Assembly (NCBI GenBank): GCA_009784005.1
Contig: WRCE01000009.1
Coordinates: 1 to 51,648, forward strand
Reading direction: 5' to 3'
DNA: 51,648 nucleotides
From: Candidatus Methanimicrococcus labiotermitis
GTDB lineage: Archaea; Halobacteriota; Methanosarcinia; Methanosarcinales; Methanosarcinaceae
Shown here: positions 17,307-25,985 of the stretch, piece after piece
How positions within the stretch are numbered: the stretch's first letter is position 1
Layout of the letters: every line of letters starts with the position of its first letter
Translations under genes and position numbers: made by a program
The notes under the pieces: model-generated
Databases searched by the model: none
The model's input: the letters and a program-made list of their open reading frames with translations, nothing else
What the model was told of the DNA's origin: nothing

Positions 17307-18392
17307 ATGTCCCATCCGAAAACCGCTGAAGAAATGATGGCCGCCGCAGGCCCGATTGAAAAAAACTTGTCTCTATCCCTCCTTCAAATCACGGAAGCCG
17401 CCGCTGTCGCCGCCGCCGGCGAGGTTGGCCGCGGGGATCGCAAATACGCCGACCACGTTGCCGTTGAGGCGATGAGGCGCGTTTTGAATTTCATTGATAT
17501 CAAAGGAACCGTTAAAATCGGTGAAGGCGAACGCGACGAAGCGCCGATGCTTTACATCGGCGAAGCCGTGGGGACAGGAAACGGGCCGGAAGTGGAAATT
17601 GCCGTCGACCCGCTGGAAGGAACAAATCTGGCGGCGGAAGACATGAACGGTTCAATTGCCGTTATGTCAATGGCAGAAAAAGGAGGCATTTTTTACGGTC
17701 CCGATATTTATTTCGATAAAATCGTTGTCGGACCGAAAGTGGTTTTGTATGAAAAAACAAATCCGGGCGGTGAAAAAATCGATATCGACGCGCCCGTTTC
17801 TCAAAACCTTGAAATTGTTTCAAAAGCGCTCGGTAAAGGAATCGAAGATTTGGTTGTCGTCATTTTAGACCGCGACAGGCATAAAGAAAAGGTTGCCGCC
17901 ATCCGCGCCGCGGGCGCGCGCGTTCGTTTGATTCCCGACGGTGATTTGCTTCCCGGCGTTTTGACTTGTTTTGATGATTCCGGCACGGATATGGTTATGG
18001 GCGCCGGCGGTTCGGGCGAAGCGGTTTTAACGGCAAGCGCTCTCAAAGGTCTCGGCGGAAGAATTACCGGCCGCCTCGTTCTCCCAAGCGTTGCAAACAA
18101 AAAACCGCCCGAAGCTGTTTCCAAGGAATTGGCTGAACAGCTGCCGCGCCTTGAAAAAATGGGCATTCCGGAAAATGAAATCGACAAAATCCGCGAAACC
18201 GATGACTTGGTTCCGGGCAAGGACGTCATCTTTGCCGCAACCGCCGTGACGGACACGCCGTTCATGAAAGGCACGAAACTTCTCGACAGCGACGCCTGTA
18301 TGACCGGTATTTTAATCGGCAGCTCCGGCGTTGTTCGGGTGGTCCAAAGCCGGTATGTGAAAGACAAAGAAACAAAGCCGTTTTCGTTTTAA
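17307..18392 (+). CDS. glpX: Fructose-1,6-bisphosphatase class II (GlpX family)
   Basis: The 361-residue protein carries out the last gluconeogenic phosphatase step, fructose 1,6-bisphosphate to fructose 6-phosphate. Motifs are GRGDRKYADHVAVEAMR, the metal-site IGEGERDEAPMLYIGE and VDPLEGTNLAAEDMNG, then RVRLIPDGD and GAGGSGEAVLTASALKGL near the phosphate site. Length fits GlpX. Most methanogens use the archaeal FBP aldolase/phosphatase, so a GlpX gene may be an addition or a replacement. Confidence 0.93.
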   Translation: MSHPKTAEEMMAAAGPIEKNLSLSLLQITEAAAVAAAGEVGRGDRKYADHVAVEAMRRVLNFIDIKGTVKIGEGERDEAPMLYIGEAVGTGNGPEVEIAVDPLEGTNLAAEDMNGSIAVMSMAEKGGIFYGPDIYFDKIVVGPKVVLYEKTNPGGEKIDIDAPVSQNLEIVSKALGKGIEDLVVVILDRDRHKEKVAAIRAAGARVRLIPDGDLLPGVLTCFDDSGTDMVMGAGGSGEAVLTASALKGLGGRITGRLVLPSVANKKPPEAVSKELAEQLPRLEKMGIPENEIDKIRETDDLVPGKDVIFAATAVTDTPFMKGTKLLDSDACMTGILIGSSGVVRVVQSRYVKDKETKPFSF

Positions 18393-18450
18393 TCGAAAAT
18401 ATGAAGTCATCGAAAATATGAAGTCATCGAAAATATGAAGTCATCGAAAA
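18392..18450. repeat. 17-bp tandem repeat after FBPase
   Basis: Three exact copies plus half of ATCGAAAATATGAAGTC, beginning at the stop codon of the FBPase gene. Confidence 0.85.
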
Positions 18451-18485
18451 TTCGGCTTATTATATGAAGGCACAGGCTCATTTTT

Positions 18486-19838
18486 ATGAAGATTTATTTT
18501 GAAACGTTCGGCTGCTCCGCCAATCAGGCGTCTGCCGAAACAATGCTCGGCATCATCCGCTCTATGGGATTTGAGTTGACGAGCGAAGCTGATGCCGATG
18601 TTTATATCTGCAACAGCTGTACGGTTAAGTACACAACGGAACAAAAACTCCTTCATAAAATCAGGGTTTTCGGCGAACAGGGAAAGGATGTTATCGTTGC
18701 GGGCTGCATGCCTGAGGTTCAGTTGGACTTGATTTTAAACGCCAATCCCGAAGCGTATATTCTGGGTGTTCGGTCCGTTAACGGTTTACGCGGCCTCCTT
18801 CAAAAGATAGACGGCAAAAATAACGCGGCGGATGAAGCGGTAAATAATCAAAAAAATCACAATTATGTTCCCGTTCGCGTTTCTTCAACCGCGCCGGACG
18901 GTTTCCTGAACTTGCAAAAAGTCAGGTACCATGAAAACATTCACATTTGTCAGATTTCTACCGGCTGCACTTTCGGCTGCTCTTATTGTATTGTCCGGCT
19001 GGCGCGCGGCGACTTGGTCTCTTTCCCGCCCGAAGACATCCTCTCAGACATCAAAACGGCTGTCGCCGAAGGCTGTTCTGAGATTTGGCTCACCTCTCAG
19101 GATGACAGCCAGTACGGCATGGATTTTTCAAAAGATTCGCCTGACGGCGAGCTTCGTTTGCCTGAATTGCTGAGGCGTATCGCCGATATCCCTGGAAGCT
19201 TTAAAATACGCGTCGGGATGATGAATCCGTTTTCCATCCTGCCGATTTTGCCGGAGCTCGTCAGCGCTTTTGACCACCCGAAGATTTACAAATTTTTGCA
19301 CCTGCCGATTCAATCCGCGTCGGAAAACGTTTTAAAAACCATGAACCGGCATTATCAAATGAAAGATGTCGATGACATTATTGCCGCCTTTAAAGGCCGT
19401 TTTCCTGATTTGACACTGTTTACGGATATCATTATCGGGTTCTGCGGCGAAACCGATGAAGACTTTGAAAAAACGGCGGCATGGGTCCAAAAGTACAAAC
19501 CGGATAAGGTGAATATTTCAAAATACTCTCCTCGGCCGGGGACAGCGGCTTTCTCGCTTCGCAATTTGGATTCCCGTATTTTATCGGTCCGCTCAAGAGA
19601 GTTGACAAAAATAACGGATGCCCTTAAGCAGGAAACGAAAACACAAAGGATTGGAAAAATCGAGGACGTTTTTATTTCAAAATACGGTAAGGAAAGCGGC
19701 GTTTTGGCGAGAACGGCGGATTACAAGCCGGTCGTTTTAAACGAGCCCGAACTCAGTCCCGGCATGTTCGCCAAAGTCAGAATCGTTGAAGCAACGCCGG
19801 GGTACTTCATCGGGGAATTGATGGAAATCATCGGCTGA
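18486..19838 (+). CDS. tRNA t6A37 methylthiotransferase (CDKAL1-like radical SAM)
   Basis: The 450-residue protein has three domains: UPF0004 (residues 1-120) with cysteines in ETFGCSANQ, CNSCTVK and VAGCMPE that hold one Fe-S cluster; a radical SAM domain with STGCTFGCSYCIVRLARGD (CxxxCxxC) holding the second; and a C-terminal TRAM domain. It adds a methylthio group to t6A at position 37 of tRNAs. The archaeal/eukaryotic subfamily is suggested by ETFGCSANQASAE. It complements the KEOPS subunit upstream. Confidence 0.94.
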   Translation: MKIYFETFGCSANQASAETMLGIIRSMGFELTSEADADVYICNSCTVKYTTEQKLLHKIRVFGEQGKDVIVAGCMPEVQLDLILNANPEAYILGVRSVNGLRGLLQKIDGKNNAADEAVNNQKNHNYVPVRVSSTAPDGFLNLQKVRYHENIHICQISTGCTFGCSYCIVRLARGDLVSFPPEDILSDIKTAVAEGCSEIWLTSQDDSQYGMDFSKDSPDGELRLPELLRRIADIPGSFKIRVGMMNPFSILPILPELVSAFDHPKIYKFLHLPIQSASENVLKTMNRHYQMKDVDDIIAAFKGRFPDLTLFTDIIIGFCGETDEDFEKTAAWVQKYKPDKVNISKYSPRPGTAAFSLRNLDSRILSVRSRELTKITDALKQETKTQRIGKIEDVFISKYGKESGVLARTADYKPVVLNEPELSPGMFAKVRIVEATPGYFIGELMEIIG

Positions 19839-19942
19839 GTTCTTCGATTCGTTTTTTTATTTGTTTTCATTCGTTTTTTTATTTGTTTTCATTCGTTTTT
19901 GTTCTTTCGTTTTTGTTCTTTCGTTTTTGTTCTTTCGTTTTT
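19839..19942. repeat. T-rich repeats of the ATTCGTTTTTTTATTTGTTTTC type
   Basis: Copies of ATTCGTTTTTTTATTTGTTTTC and of TTCTTTCGTTTTTG. The T-runs may end transcripts. Similar TTCGTTTTGTT repeats continue after the hairpin element (20080-20205). No gene is supported. Confidence 0.6.
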
Positions 19943-20078
19943 ATCTTGTTTTTTTCAAAAAATAATACTGTTTGTTATTTCTCTTTATTTTTTTGCAGAA
20001 ATCTCCATTTTCGTATTTGTGCGCTGCTTCGCATCGCCCAACTCCGAAAATGGAGGTGGTTATATGTTTTTTGTTTGT
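19943..20078. mobile_element. Dispersed hairpin element, copy A
   Basis: A roughly 130-bp sequence shared with 22010-22160 and 31225-31357. The 53-bp centre (20003-20055) is an imperfect palindrome: CTCCATTTTCG at one end, CGAAAATGGAG at the other, and an identical GCGCTGCTTCGCATCGCCCA between them. Flanks shared with the other copies include CTTG-T(n)-CAAAAA upstream, TTTTTTGCAGAAAT just before the palindrome and GTGGTTATATG after it. It codes for nothing recognisable. It is placed between convergent genes. Confidence 0.75.
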
Positions 20079-20206
20079 TTTGTATCTGTTCGGTTTTATG
20101 TTTTGTGTTTGTTTTTTCGTCTCAGCTTTGTGTTTTTTCATTCGTTTTGTTTTTTCGTTTTGTTCTTTCGTTTTTTTTCATTCGTTTTTCCGCTATTTTT
20201 CATTCA

Positions 20207-20818
20207 TCAATCTTTAATTTTTACGATGCGCCCGTTCACTTCAAGCTTTCCGTCAACGAATAATTTGACAACTTCGCGGTAGGCTTTGTTTTCTTCGACC
20301 AAAAGACGTTTCGCCAGCGTTTCGGCGGTGTCGCCGTCGAAAACGGGAATTACTTTTTGCATGATGATCGGGCCGGCATCCAAATCAGGTTCAACAAAAT
20401 GAACGGTACAGCCTGTATATTTGACGCCGTAATCAATCGCCTGCTTCTGTGCGTTCAGTCCTTTGAATGACGGCAGCAGTGACGGATGGATGTTGATAAT
20501 TCTGTTTTTGTATTCTTCAATCAAGGAGTCGCTGACGATTCTTAAATAACCTGCCAAAAGAACGAGGTCGGTTTCCTTTTCTTTTAAAATGCCGATTAAG
20601 ATATTATCGTAGTCTTGACGGGAGGCGCATAATTTCGGATTGGCGTAAATCCCCTCAATGCCGTGTTTCTCGGCGCGGGTCAAAGCAAAAGCGCCCTCTT
20701 TGTCACTGATAACGCAGGCAATTTCGGCATTATCAATATCGCCGTTTTCAATAGCGTCGATAACGGATTGAAGGTTTGTGCCGTTGCCCGATACAAGAAC
20801 TGATATTTTTACTGTCAT
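20207..20818 (-). CDS. purN: Phosphoribosylglycinamide formyltransferase PurN
   Basis: The 203-residue protein uses 10-formyl-tetrahydrofolate to formylate GAR in purine synthesis. Motifs are VLVSGNGTNLQSVIDA, the folate/catalytic region LVLLAGYLRIVS, NIHPSLLPSFKG with catalytic Asn and His, and GCTVHFVEPDLDAGPII with the catalytic Asp. A folate-using PurN in a methanogen is notable, because many archaea use formate-dependent PurT or other routes, but Methanosarcinales relatives carry it. A purL gene lies at 31761. Confidence 0.94.
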   Translation of the reverse strand: MTVKISVLVSGNGTNLQSVIDAIENGDIDNAEIACVISDKEGAFALTRAEKHGIEGIYANPKLCASRQDYDNILIGILKEKETDLVLLAGYLRIVSDSLIEEYKNRIINIHPSLLPSFKGLNAQKQAIDYGVKYTGCTVHFVEPDLDAGPIIMQKVIPVFDGDTAETLAKRLLVEENKAYREVVKLFVDGKLEVNGRIVKIKD

Positions 20819-20965
20819 TATTTTCCATCCGCCTAAATGGTATTTTCATATTGGTGGGTTCTTATATTAAAAATTCGCCGTTGAAGCGGTTTTGATGAAC
20901 AAGGGGGAAAGGAAATTTCTCTCAAAAGAAGGCATATCCGCTCTTCTTATCATGATTTCAATTGA

Positions 20966-21015
20966 AAAAAAAGAGGATGTCGGAGCCGCTCCCTATCATA
21001 TGGAGCGCTTCTCCG
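20966..21015 (-). terminator. Terminator of npdG
   Basis: On the minus strand GGAGAAGCGCTCC pairs with GGGAGCGGCTCC around ATATGATA, then GACATCCTCTTTTTTTT. It lies 30-80 bp after the npdG stop. Confidence 0.7.
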
Positions 21016-21046
21016 CTTTCCCTATACTGACATTTGTTTAATTTTT

Positions 21047-21772
21047 TTAAAGGAATTTAATGCCGGCGTGTCTCAATTCTTTGTTCATTTTGGCAACGTT
21101 TAAAAGAAGAGGCGTAATCGGCTCTGTTAAGGCTGCTGCTTCCAGCGGCCCGACATCAACGGGATTCAGGCCGGGTATGTCGCGAACAAGCTGCATCACG
21201 GCGTCTTTGGTTTGCTTATTGTTGCCGCAAACGGCAATATCGAGGTCCATGACTTTATCAAAGTCTTCCAACCGCTTTGCAGAGACGTTGTGAAAGGACG
21301 CGACCAAATCAACGCCCGGCGGGAGAAGTTCTTGAATTTCTTTGGCGGCGCTGCCGGCTTTCGGAACTGCGTAGCAGAAGTAATCCGCATTGTACTCTTC
21401 GGGGTCGACATCGATTTTGACGTTATCCGCAACAGCATTCAGGAAACAGCGGTCTTTGGTCATCGGAACGACAACGGAAAGAACAAACTGTCCTTTGCAA
21501 AGAACCGGCTTAATGTGTTCCATAATCGATTGGATCTGGTCGTAGCGAATCGCAATGACAACGACTTCCGCCGCTTCCGCCGCCGCCTTGTTCTCATCAC
21601 CCTTAATATCAGACGGCAAGGACCGCTCATTCAAAAAAGCCGTGTATTCCGCCGCCGCTTCCGCCGCGCGTTCCTTGTCTCTTGAACCGATAATCACTTC
21701 ATGGATTTGCCCCCAGCGGAGCGCGAATCCCTTACCGATATTTCCGGTTCCTCCTAAAATTGCAATCTTCAT
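21047..21772 (-). CDS. npdG: F420H2:NADP+ oxidoreductase
   Basis: The start at ATG 21772 (MKIAILGGTGNIGKGFALRW) is favoured by GGTGA just upstream; an ATG 12 bases earlier would add four residues. About 241 residues. The N-terminal Rossmann motif GGTGNIGKG and GSRDKERAAEAAAEY bind NADP, and the C-terminal PITPLLLNVAKMNKELRHAGIKF is typical of Fno. The enzyme moves hydride between reduced coenzyme F420 and NADP, supplying NADPH in methanogens. Confidence 0.94.
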   Translation of the reverse strand: MKIAILGGTGNIGKGFALRWGQIHEVIIGSRDKERAAEAAAEYTAFLNERSLPSDIKGDENKAAAEAAEVVVIAIRYDQIQSIMEHIKPVLCKGQFVLSVVVPMTKDRCFLNAVADNVKIDVDPEEYNADYFCYAVPKAGSAAKEIQELLPPGVDLVASFHNVSAKRLEDFDKVMDLDIAVCGNNKQTKDAVMQLVRDIPGLNPVDVGPLEAAALTEPITPLLLNVAKMNKELRHAGIKFL

Positions 21773-21784
21773 GTTCGTCACCAA

Positions 21785-22009
21785 TAATTATCAACAATAA
21801 TCAAACAATACAAAACAATAAACAGTAGTAGTTCGAACAAAAACACGGACCTATATAAACTATTTGGCTTAAACAGCAAAGACAAAACAAGATGAAAACA
21901 AAATTGGTGAATACAAAAATTGATAAAAACGAATAGATAAAAACAAAAAATAAGATGAGAACAAACAAAAAATAAGATGAGAGCAAACAAAAAACAATAA
22001 ACCGAGACG
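21785..22009. repeat. AACAAAAAATAAGATGAGA repeats upstream of npdG
   Basis: A-rich region with copies of GATGAGAACAAACAAAAAATAA and TAAAAACAAA. GGACCTATATAAACTATTT at 21847-21865 holds a TATA-like box. No gene is supported; the reverse-strand frames are repeat-driven. Confidence 0.55.
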
Positions 22010-22160
22010 AAAAAACAAACAAAAAACCTAAAACCGACCTCCATTTTCGAAGTTGGGCGATGCGAAGCAGCGCACAAATTCGAAAATGGAGATTGCTGCC
22101 AAAAATATAATGAGAAATAATTTTTTTTGAAATGATTTTTTTTAAAAAAAGCAAGATGAA
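22010..22160. mobile_element. Dispersed hairpin element, copy B (inverted)
   Basis: Same element as at 19943 and 31225, in opposite orientation. The palindrome is at 22039-22091 with compensating changes (TTCGAATTTG / CAACTTCGAA). The start-like ATATG after the palindrome in the other copies is changed here (TTAGG), so a conserved reading frame after the element is unlikely. It sits between npdG and the mscS-family gene. Confidence 0.75.
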
Positions 22161-22335
22161 GAGAAGCAAAAACGACAAAAAGAGATGATAAAAAAACGAC
22201 AAAAAAAACGACAAAAAATGATGAAAAATTGCATCCGGCGGAAAACCGCGGAAGCAATTTTTGTATATCTCAACCCATTGCGGATTTATATAATTCCGTT
22301 TTCAATCAATACGTTTTTAATAAATCCGTTCAGGC

Positions 22336-23100
22336 TTAAGCCGTGAATTCTCTTAACAGGTCTTCTTTGATGACTGTCGCGATACCGTCGTGATTCTCTG
22401 TGTTCACCCAAGCGCGGATTTGTAAATCAGCCTTTTCCGGCGTGATGTTCAAAACATAAATCTTGGGTTCAGGCGTTTGAAGGATCACCGGCATCTTTCT
22501 CAAGCTGTCCAAGACGGTCTTGATTGTGTTGTCAATATCTCCGGCGATGTCGAAAGTCATTGTCAAGTCAAAGCGCCTTGTCGGCAGGTGCGTCATGTTG
22601 ATGATGGCGGCGTTCCAAACCATTTTATTCGGGACCATGATGTAGACATTGTCGGTTGCTATCAATTCCGTTGACATCAAACCGATGCCTTTGACATGTC
22701 CGGTTTGACCCGCGACTGTGACGTAATCTTTTTCATGGAAAGGCTCCAAAACAGCGAGCCAAACGCCCGCGGCAAAGTTGGTCAGCGTGTCTTGCATACC
22801 AAAGCCCAATATCAAACCAATCACTGCCGACAATCCCAAAATGGCGGGGCCGACCGCGACACCCAGCATTGAAACAAAAATCAACAGGACGGCAACGTAA
22901 AGAAGCGCCGTGATCAATTGAACCAAAAAGAGGACGGCCAAATCAGGAAGTTTGGTGCGTTTTAATGCCTTTTTGAAAACAAAGATCAGAATACGGGCAA
23001 CAATCAACGCGAGAATCACAGCGACAATTGCGAATACGATGTTAGAAACATGCAATCCCGTATACGGAATGGCGGTATCCATTATTTCATTTAAACTCAT
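22336..23100 (-). CDS. MscS-family mechanosensitive channel
   Basis: The 254-residue protein has three membrane segments in the first about 110 residues. The pore-lining GLSAVIGLILGFGMQDTLTNFAAGVWL (about 91-117) is the MscS signature, followed by the beta domain (FHEKDYVTVAGQTGHVKGIGLMSTELIATDNVYIMVPN) and a C-terminal alpha/beta domain. It should open on membrane tension to release solutes under osmotic downshock. AAGGAAATTGAT precedes the ATG. Confidence 0.92.
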   Translation of the reverse strand: MSLNEIMDTAIPYTGLHVSNIVFAIVAVILALIVARILIFVFKKALKRTKLPDLAVLFLVQLITALLYVAVLLIFVSMLGVAVGPAILGLSAVIGLILGFGMQDTLTNFAAGVWLAVLEPFHEKDYVTVAGQTGHVKGIGLMSTELIATDNVYIMVPNKMVWNAAIINMTHLPTRRFDLTMTFDIAGDIDNTIKTVLDSLRKMPVILQTPEPKIYVLNITPEKADLQIRAWVNTENHDGIATVIKEDLLREFTA

Positions 23101-23790
23101 ATCAATTTCCTTCCTTTCCCTCCGCGAGTCTGTCTGATGCGGAAGATGAAGATTTTAACAGATTTTTAAACAGATTTAAACAGATTTAAACAGATTTTGA
23201 AAAGATAAATCATAAATCATAAAGACAATTTTGAAAATGTTTTCAGTCATTTTGACATGCGCCAGTGAAAGCTGACTATAGTGCTTTGGTTTTTAACTTT
23301 CATAAAATTATCTGTTCGTTTGTGATTTAATGAGGAAATATTAAAGGAGAAATATCAATCGAAAAACATTAAATTGGATAATAAGGGCGTTTTACAGGAG
23401 TTAAGGGCGTTTTACAGGAGTTAAGGGCGTTTTACAGGAGTTAAGGGCGTTTTACAGGAGTTAAAGGCGTTTTACAGGAGTTAAAGGCGTTTTACAGGAG
23501 TTAAGAGAGTTTTTAGAGAGTTATTTAGGGAGTTTAAAAAGAGTTCAGAGAGGAATGGTATAGCGGATACCGAATAGAACGAGGCTGAAATATATTTATA
23601 ATACAAATGAGTTTACAGATTATACTTTTTACAGATTACTTTTACAAATTATACTTTTACCAATAATGCTTTTTACAAATTATACTTTTTACCAATATGT
23701 TTTTTACAATTATGCTTTTTACAATTATGCTTTTACTTTGAATTTTTCAAAATTATTGTTTTTATGACTTTGAGATAGGGATGAAAGAAT
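23101..23790. repeat. 690-bp gap with a 20-bp repeat (six copies) and TTTTTACAAATTATAC repeats
   Basis: Bases 23381-23500 are six 20-bp copies of TTAAGGGCGTTTTACAGGAG with only single-base changes; each carries a ribosome-binding-site-like AGGAG. Bases 23615-23740 hold irregular copies of TTTTTACAAATTATACTT. ATTTATAATAC (about 23593) is a possible TATA box for the gene at 23791. No gene is seen. Confidence 0.8.
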
Positions 23791-25134
23791 ATGAAACAGG
23801 AAATAATGAGACTTCTTTTAGAAATGTTCAAATCTTACGGTTACGAAACAAGCGAAGGAACTTTCTGCGACATTGTCGGCAAAAGGCAGGACTATGAAAT
23901 TTGGGTGAAATGCGACATCGCGGGCAATTTGAATACACTGGAGCGATTTACGCAGCAGGCCAACGGCAAAAACAGTCTCTACATCACAACCAAAAAAATC
24001 AAAGGCGGCGAAGAAACCGTTCGGCGCTACGCTGAAGACACCGGCGTCATCATTTGGGACCGCGACGCGCTGGCCCGTTATGTCGGCGCCTTCATGGTCG
24101 CGAATCTGAGCCGCGAAACGCTGGAAAGCGTTGTCGGAAATTACTGTTTGGAATCTCTTTTAGAACAAAAAAAAAATTTTGACCCCGTGAGCGCTTTCGC
24201 AAACTCTAAAAACCCCGCCATCGGCGTTTTGCCCGAATTTTATCCCTCAAGCGAACCTGAGTTTTTCAACTCGCCCGCCCGCGCTCAGGCGGCCGAAATA
24301 TTTGATTACGGTAACCTTTTTGAAGCCCCCGAAGAACAAAAGCCGGCTGTTGCGGCTGAACCGTATGTTGCGGCTAAACCTTTTGTCGCTGCCGAACCTT
24401 TTGTCGCTGCCGAACCTTTCGTTGCGGCTGAACCTTTCGTCGCGCCTGAACCGTTTGCCCCGGCCGAGACCAAAAACGAAAGACGGTCGGAATATATCGA
24501 AGCGCCGACGCCGCTTCCTCAATCTCATGACATCCCGCAGCCCGCCCCGGGACGTTTCCACGCCGAAAACAAAGAAACGCTCGGCATTCACGCGTCTAAA
24601 ATCAATATGCCCATCGAACGCGCGGAAGCCGCCGGCAAAGCCGCTTTTGGAGATGTCCGCGATATTTCATTGAAATTTGTCCCCTATTGGAAATATTCAT
24701 ACACGCTTCATGTCGACCGGAAAATCGAAAACGACCATGTCAAAATGTCGGCGGCGGGCGACGGCTTGCTCAACGCCGTCAACGGCTTTGAAGATGACAT
24801 CGAACTTGGCGACATCGGCACGCAAACCGAAATCCCCGACATCGAATACATCATGAAGCAGCCGAAAATGACAAAAGAAGAGGCGCAAAAGATTATCATG
24901 GAAAAATTAAAACGCGCCCACACTCAGGAAATCAAATCCAACGACACGGACGCTCAATCCATCATTTACCGAAACAAGGTTTTTCGTCCGCTTGACAAGG
25001 ATTTCAACTTAAAGGTCACGCAAGTGTTCGCGTCCGTTTGGGAAGTCCAAGGAAAAAAAGCGTGTCTGGAGATTAATGCCTACAACGGCCGGCAGCTTTC
25101 AAACCCGGCGGACGACGGCGCGGAATTCGTATAA
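23791..25134 (+). CDS. 447-residue protein, possible restriction-endonuclease-like fold, with repeat linker
   Basis: Three parts are visible. Residues 1-110 (MKQEIMRLLLEMFKSYGYETSEGTFCDIVGKRQDYEIWVKC) have a fold pattern like archaeal PD-(D/E)xK-type proteins, though the catalytic residues are not clear. Residues about 180-225 are a Pro/Ala/Glu/Phe repeat (VAAEPFVAAEPFVAAEPFVA). Residues about 275-447 form a second globular domain with SLKFVPYWKYSYTLHVDRK and MTKEEAQKIIMEKLKRAHTQ. I do not recognise a family with certainty. The 3' end of the gene has been copied downstream as a tandem repeat. Confidence 0.75.
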   Translation: MKQEIMRLLLEMFKSYGYETSEGTFCDIVGKRQDYEIWVKCDIAGNLNTLERFTQQANGKNSLYITTKKIKGGEETVRRYAEDTGVIIWDRDALARYVGAFMVANLSRETLESVVGNYCLESLLEQKKNFDPVSAFANSKNPAIGVLPEFYPSSEPEFFNSPARAQAAEIFDYGNLFEAPEEQKPAVAAEPYVAAKPFVAAEPFVAAEPFVAAEPFVAPEPFAPAETKNERRSEYIEAPTPLPQSHDIPQPAPGRFHAENKETLGIHASKINMPIERAEAAGKAAFGDVRDISLKFVPYWKYSYTLHVDRKIENDHVKMSAAGDGLLNAVNGFEDDIELGDIGTQTEIPDIEYIMKQPKMTKEEAQKIIMEKLKRAHTQEIKSNDTDAQSIIYRNKVFRPLDKDFNLKVTQVFASVWEVQGKKACLEINAYNGRQLSNPADDGAEFV

Positions 25135-25232
25135 TCGCCGGCTGACGTTGGCGGACAACGGCGCGGAATTCGTATAATCGCCGGCGGAAAACGGCGCCGA
25201 AATCGTATAATCGCCGGCGGACAACGGCGCAA
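25105..25232. repeat. Tandem repeat made from the 3' end of the preceding gene
   Basis: The end of the gene, GGCGGACGACGGCGCGGAATTCGTATAATCGCCGG (in pieces), is followed by two further variants and a partial with a period of 34-43 bp. Each copy carries the GTATAA that contains the stop codon. Confidence 0.75.
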
Positions 25233-25392
25233 ACAATCGGTCGAATGAGTAAAAAGTTTTATATTTATTGGCAGGTAAAGTTTTCCATTGAATGAAAAAT
25301 TCGATAAATGATTGACAATAATTAAAAATCAAATTAGAAGTTAAATTAAAAATCAAATTAAAAATCAAAATTAAAAAAACAGAGGAAAAAAT

Positions 25393-25713
25393 ATGATCTC
25401 AATTACTGATGCGGCCGCGACCGCTTTGAATGAAGTTTTGGAAGAACAAAACAAAAAAGACCACCTTCTCCGCGTATTCATCGCCGGCCTCGGCTGCAGC
25501 GGCCCGTCTTACGGCTTGGCCTTAGAAGAAGCGGCGACAGACGCAGACAAAACCGTTAAAGTCGGCGCCATCGGTATCGTCTATGAAGCCGAACTCGAAA
25601 AAACCGTTGAAAACTTGGTTATCGACTACATTGACAACGAAATGGGAACCGGCTTCATCGTCGAAGACCCGACAGCCGAACACTGCGGCGGCGGATGCTC
25701 CGGTTGCCATTAA
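25393..25713 (+). CDS. HesB/IscA-like iron-sulfur protein
   Basis: 106 residues with the HesB fold: ISITDAAATALNEVLEEQNKKDHLLRVFIAGLGCSGPSYGLALEEAA. The single cysteine in GLGCSG matches the first conserved cysteine of A-type carriers, and the C-terminus HCGGGCSGCH supplies three more. Such proteins receive or carry iron or Fe-S clusters. GAGG lies about 11 nt before the ATG. Confidence 0.85.
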   Translation: MISITDAAATALNEVLEEQNKKDHLLRVFIAGLGCSGPSYGLALEEAATDADKTVKVGAIGIVYEAELEKTVENLVIDYIDNEMGTGFIVEDPTAEHCGGGCSGCH

Positions 25714-25732
25714 ATTAAGGCGACCGTTTTAC

Positions 25733-25985
25733 AGCGGTTGGCAGTGTTGGCAGTGTTGGCAACAGTTGGCAATGTTGGCAACAGTTGGCAGTGTTGGCAG
25801 CCATTGGCAGCAGCTGACAGTGTTGGCAGCCATTGGCAGCAGCTGACAGCGTTGGCAACCATTGGCAGCAGCTGACAGCGTTGGCAGCCATTGGCAGCAG
25901 CTGACAGTGTTGGAGTGTTGGCAACAGTTGGAGTGTTGGCAACAGTTGGCAGTGTTGGCAGCAGTTGGTAGCAGCAGTTACAGAA
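25733..25985. repeat. Degenerate GTTGGCAGCAGTTGGCAG repeats
   Basis: About 250 bp built from TTGGCA(G/A)CAG(T/C)TG units with a higher-order 29-bp pattern (CAGTGTTGGCAGCCATTGGCAGCAGCTGA, written here in its two halves: CAGTGTTGGCAGCC and ATTGGCAGCAGCTGA). Long frames on both strands here read only the repeat. Confidence 0.85.

Noticed and set aside
19883..20282. Phe-rich frames of about 126 codons after the methylthiotransferase gene
   Set aside because: They are products of TTTTCGTTTTG repeats; at most the ATG within the hairpin element is of interest.
23381..23500. Possible CRISPR-like array of regular 20-bp units
   Set aside because: The units are directly adjacent without spacers, and no cas genes are present; it is a simple tandem repeat. 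The same holds for the other arrays.
24247..24591. Arg/Phe repeat frame antisense to the 447-residue protein
   Set aside because: It is a mirror of the AAEPFV repeat codons; the plus-strand frame is longer and has complex domains on both sides.
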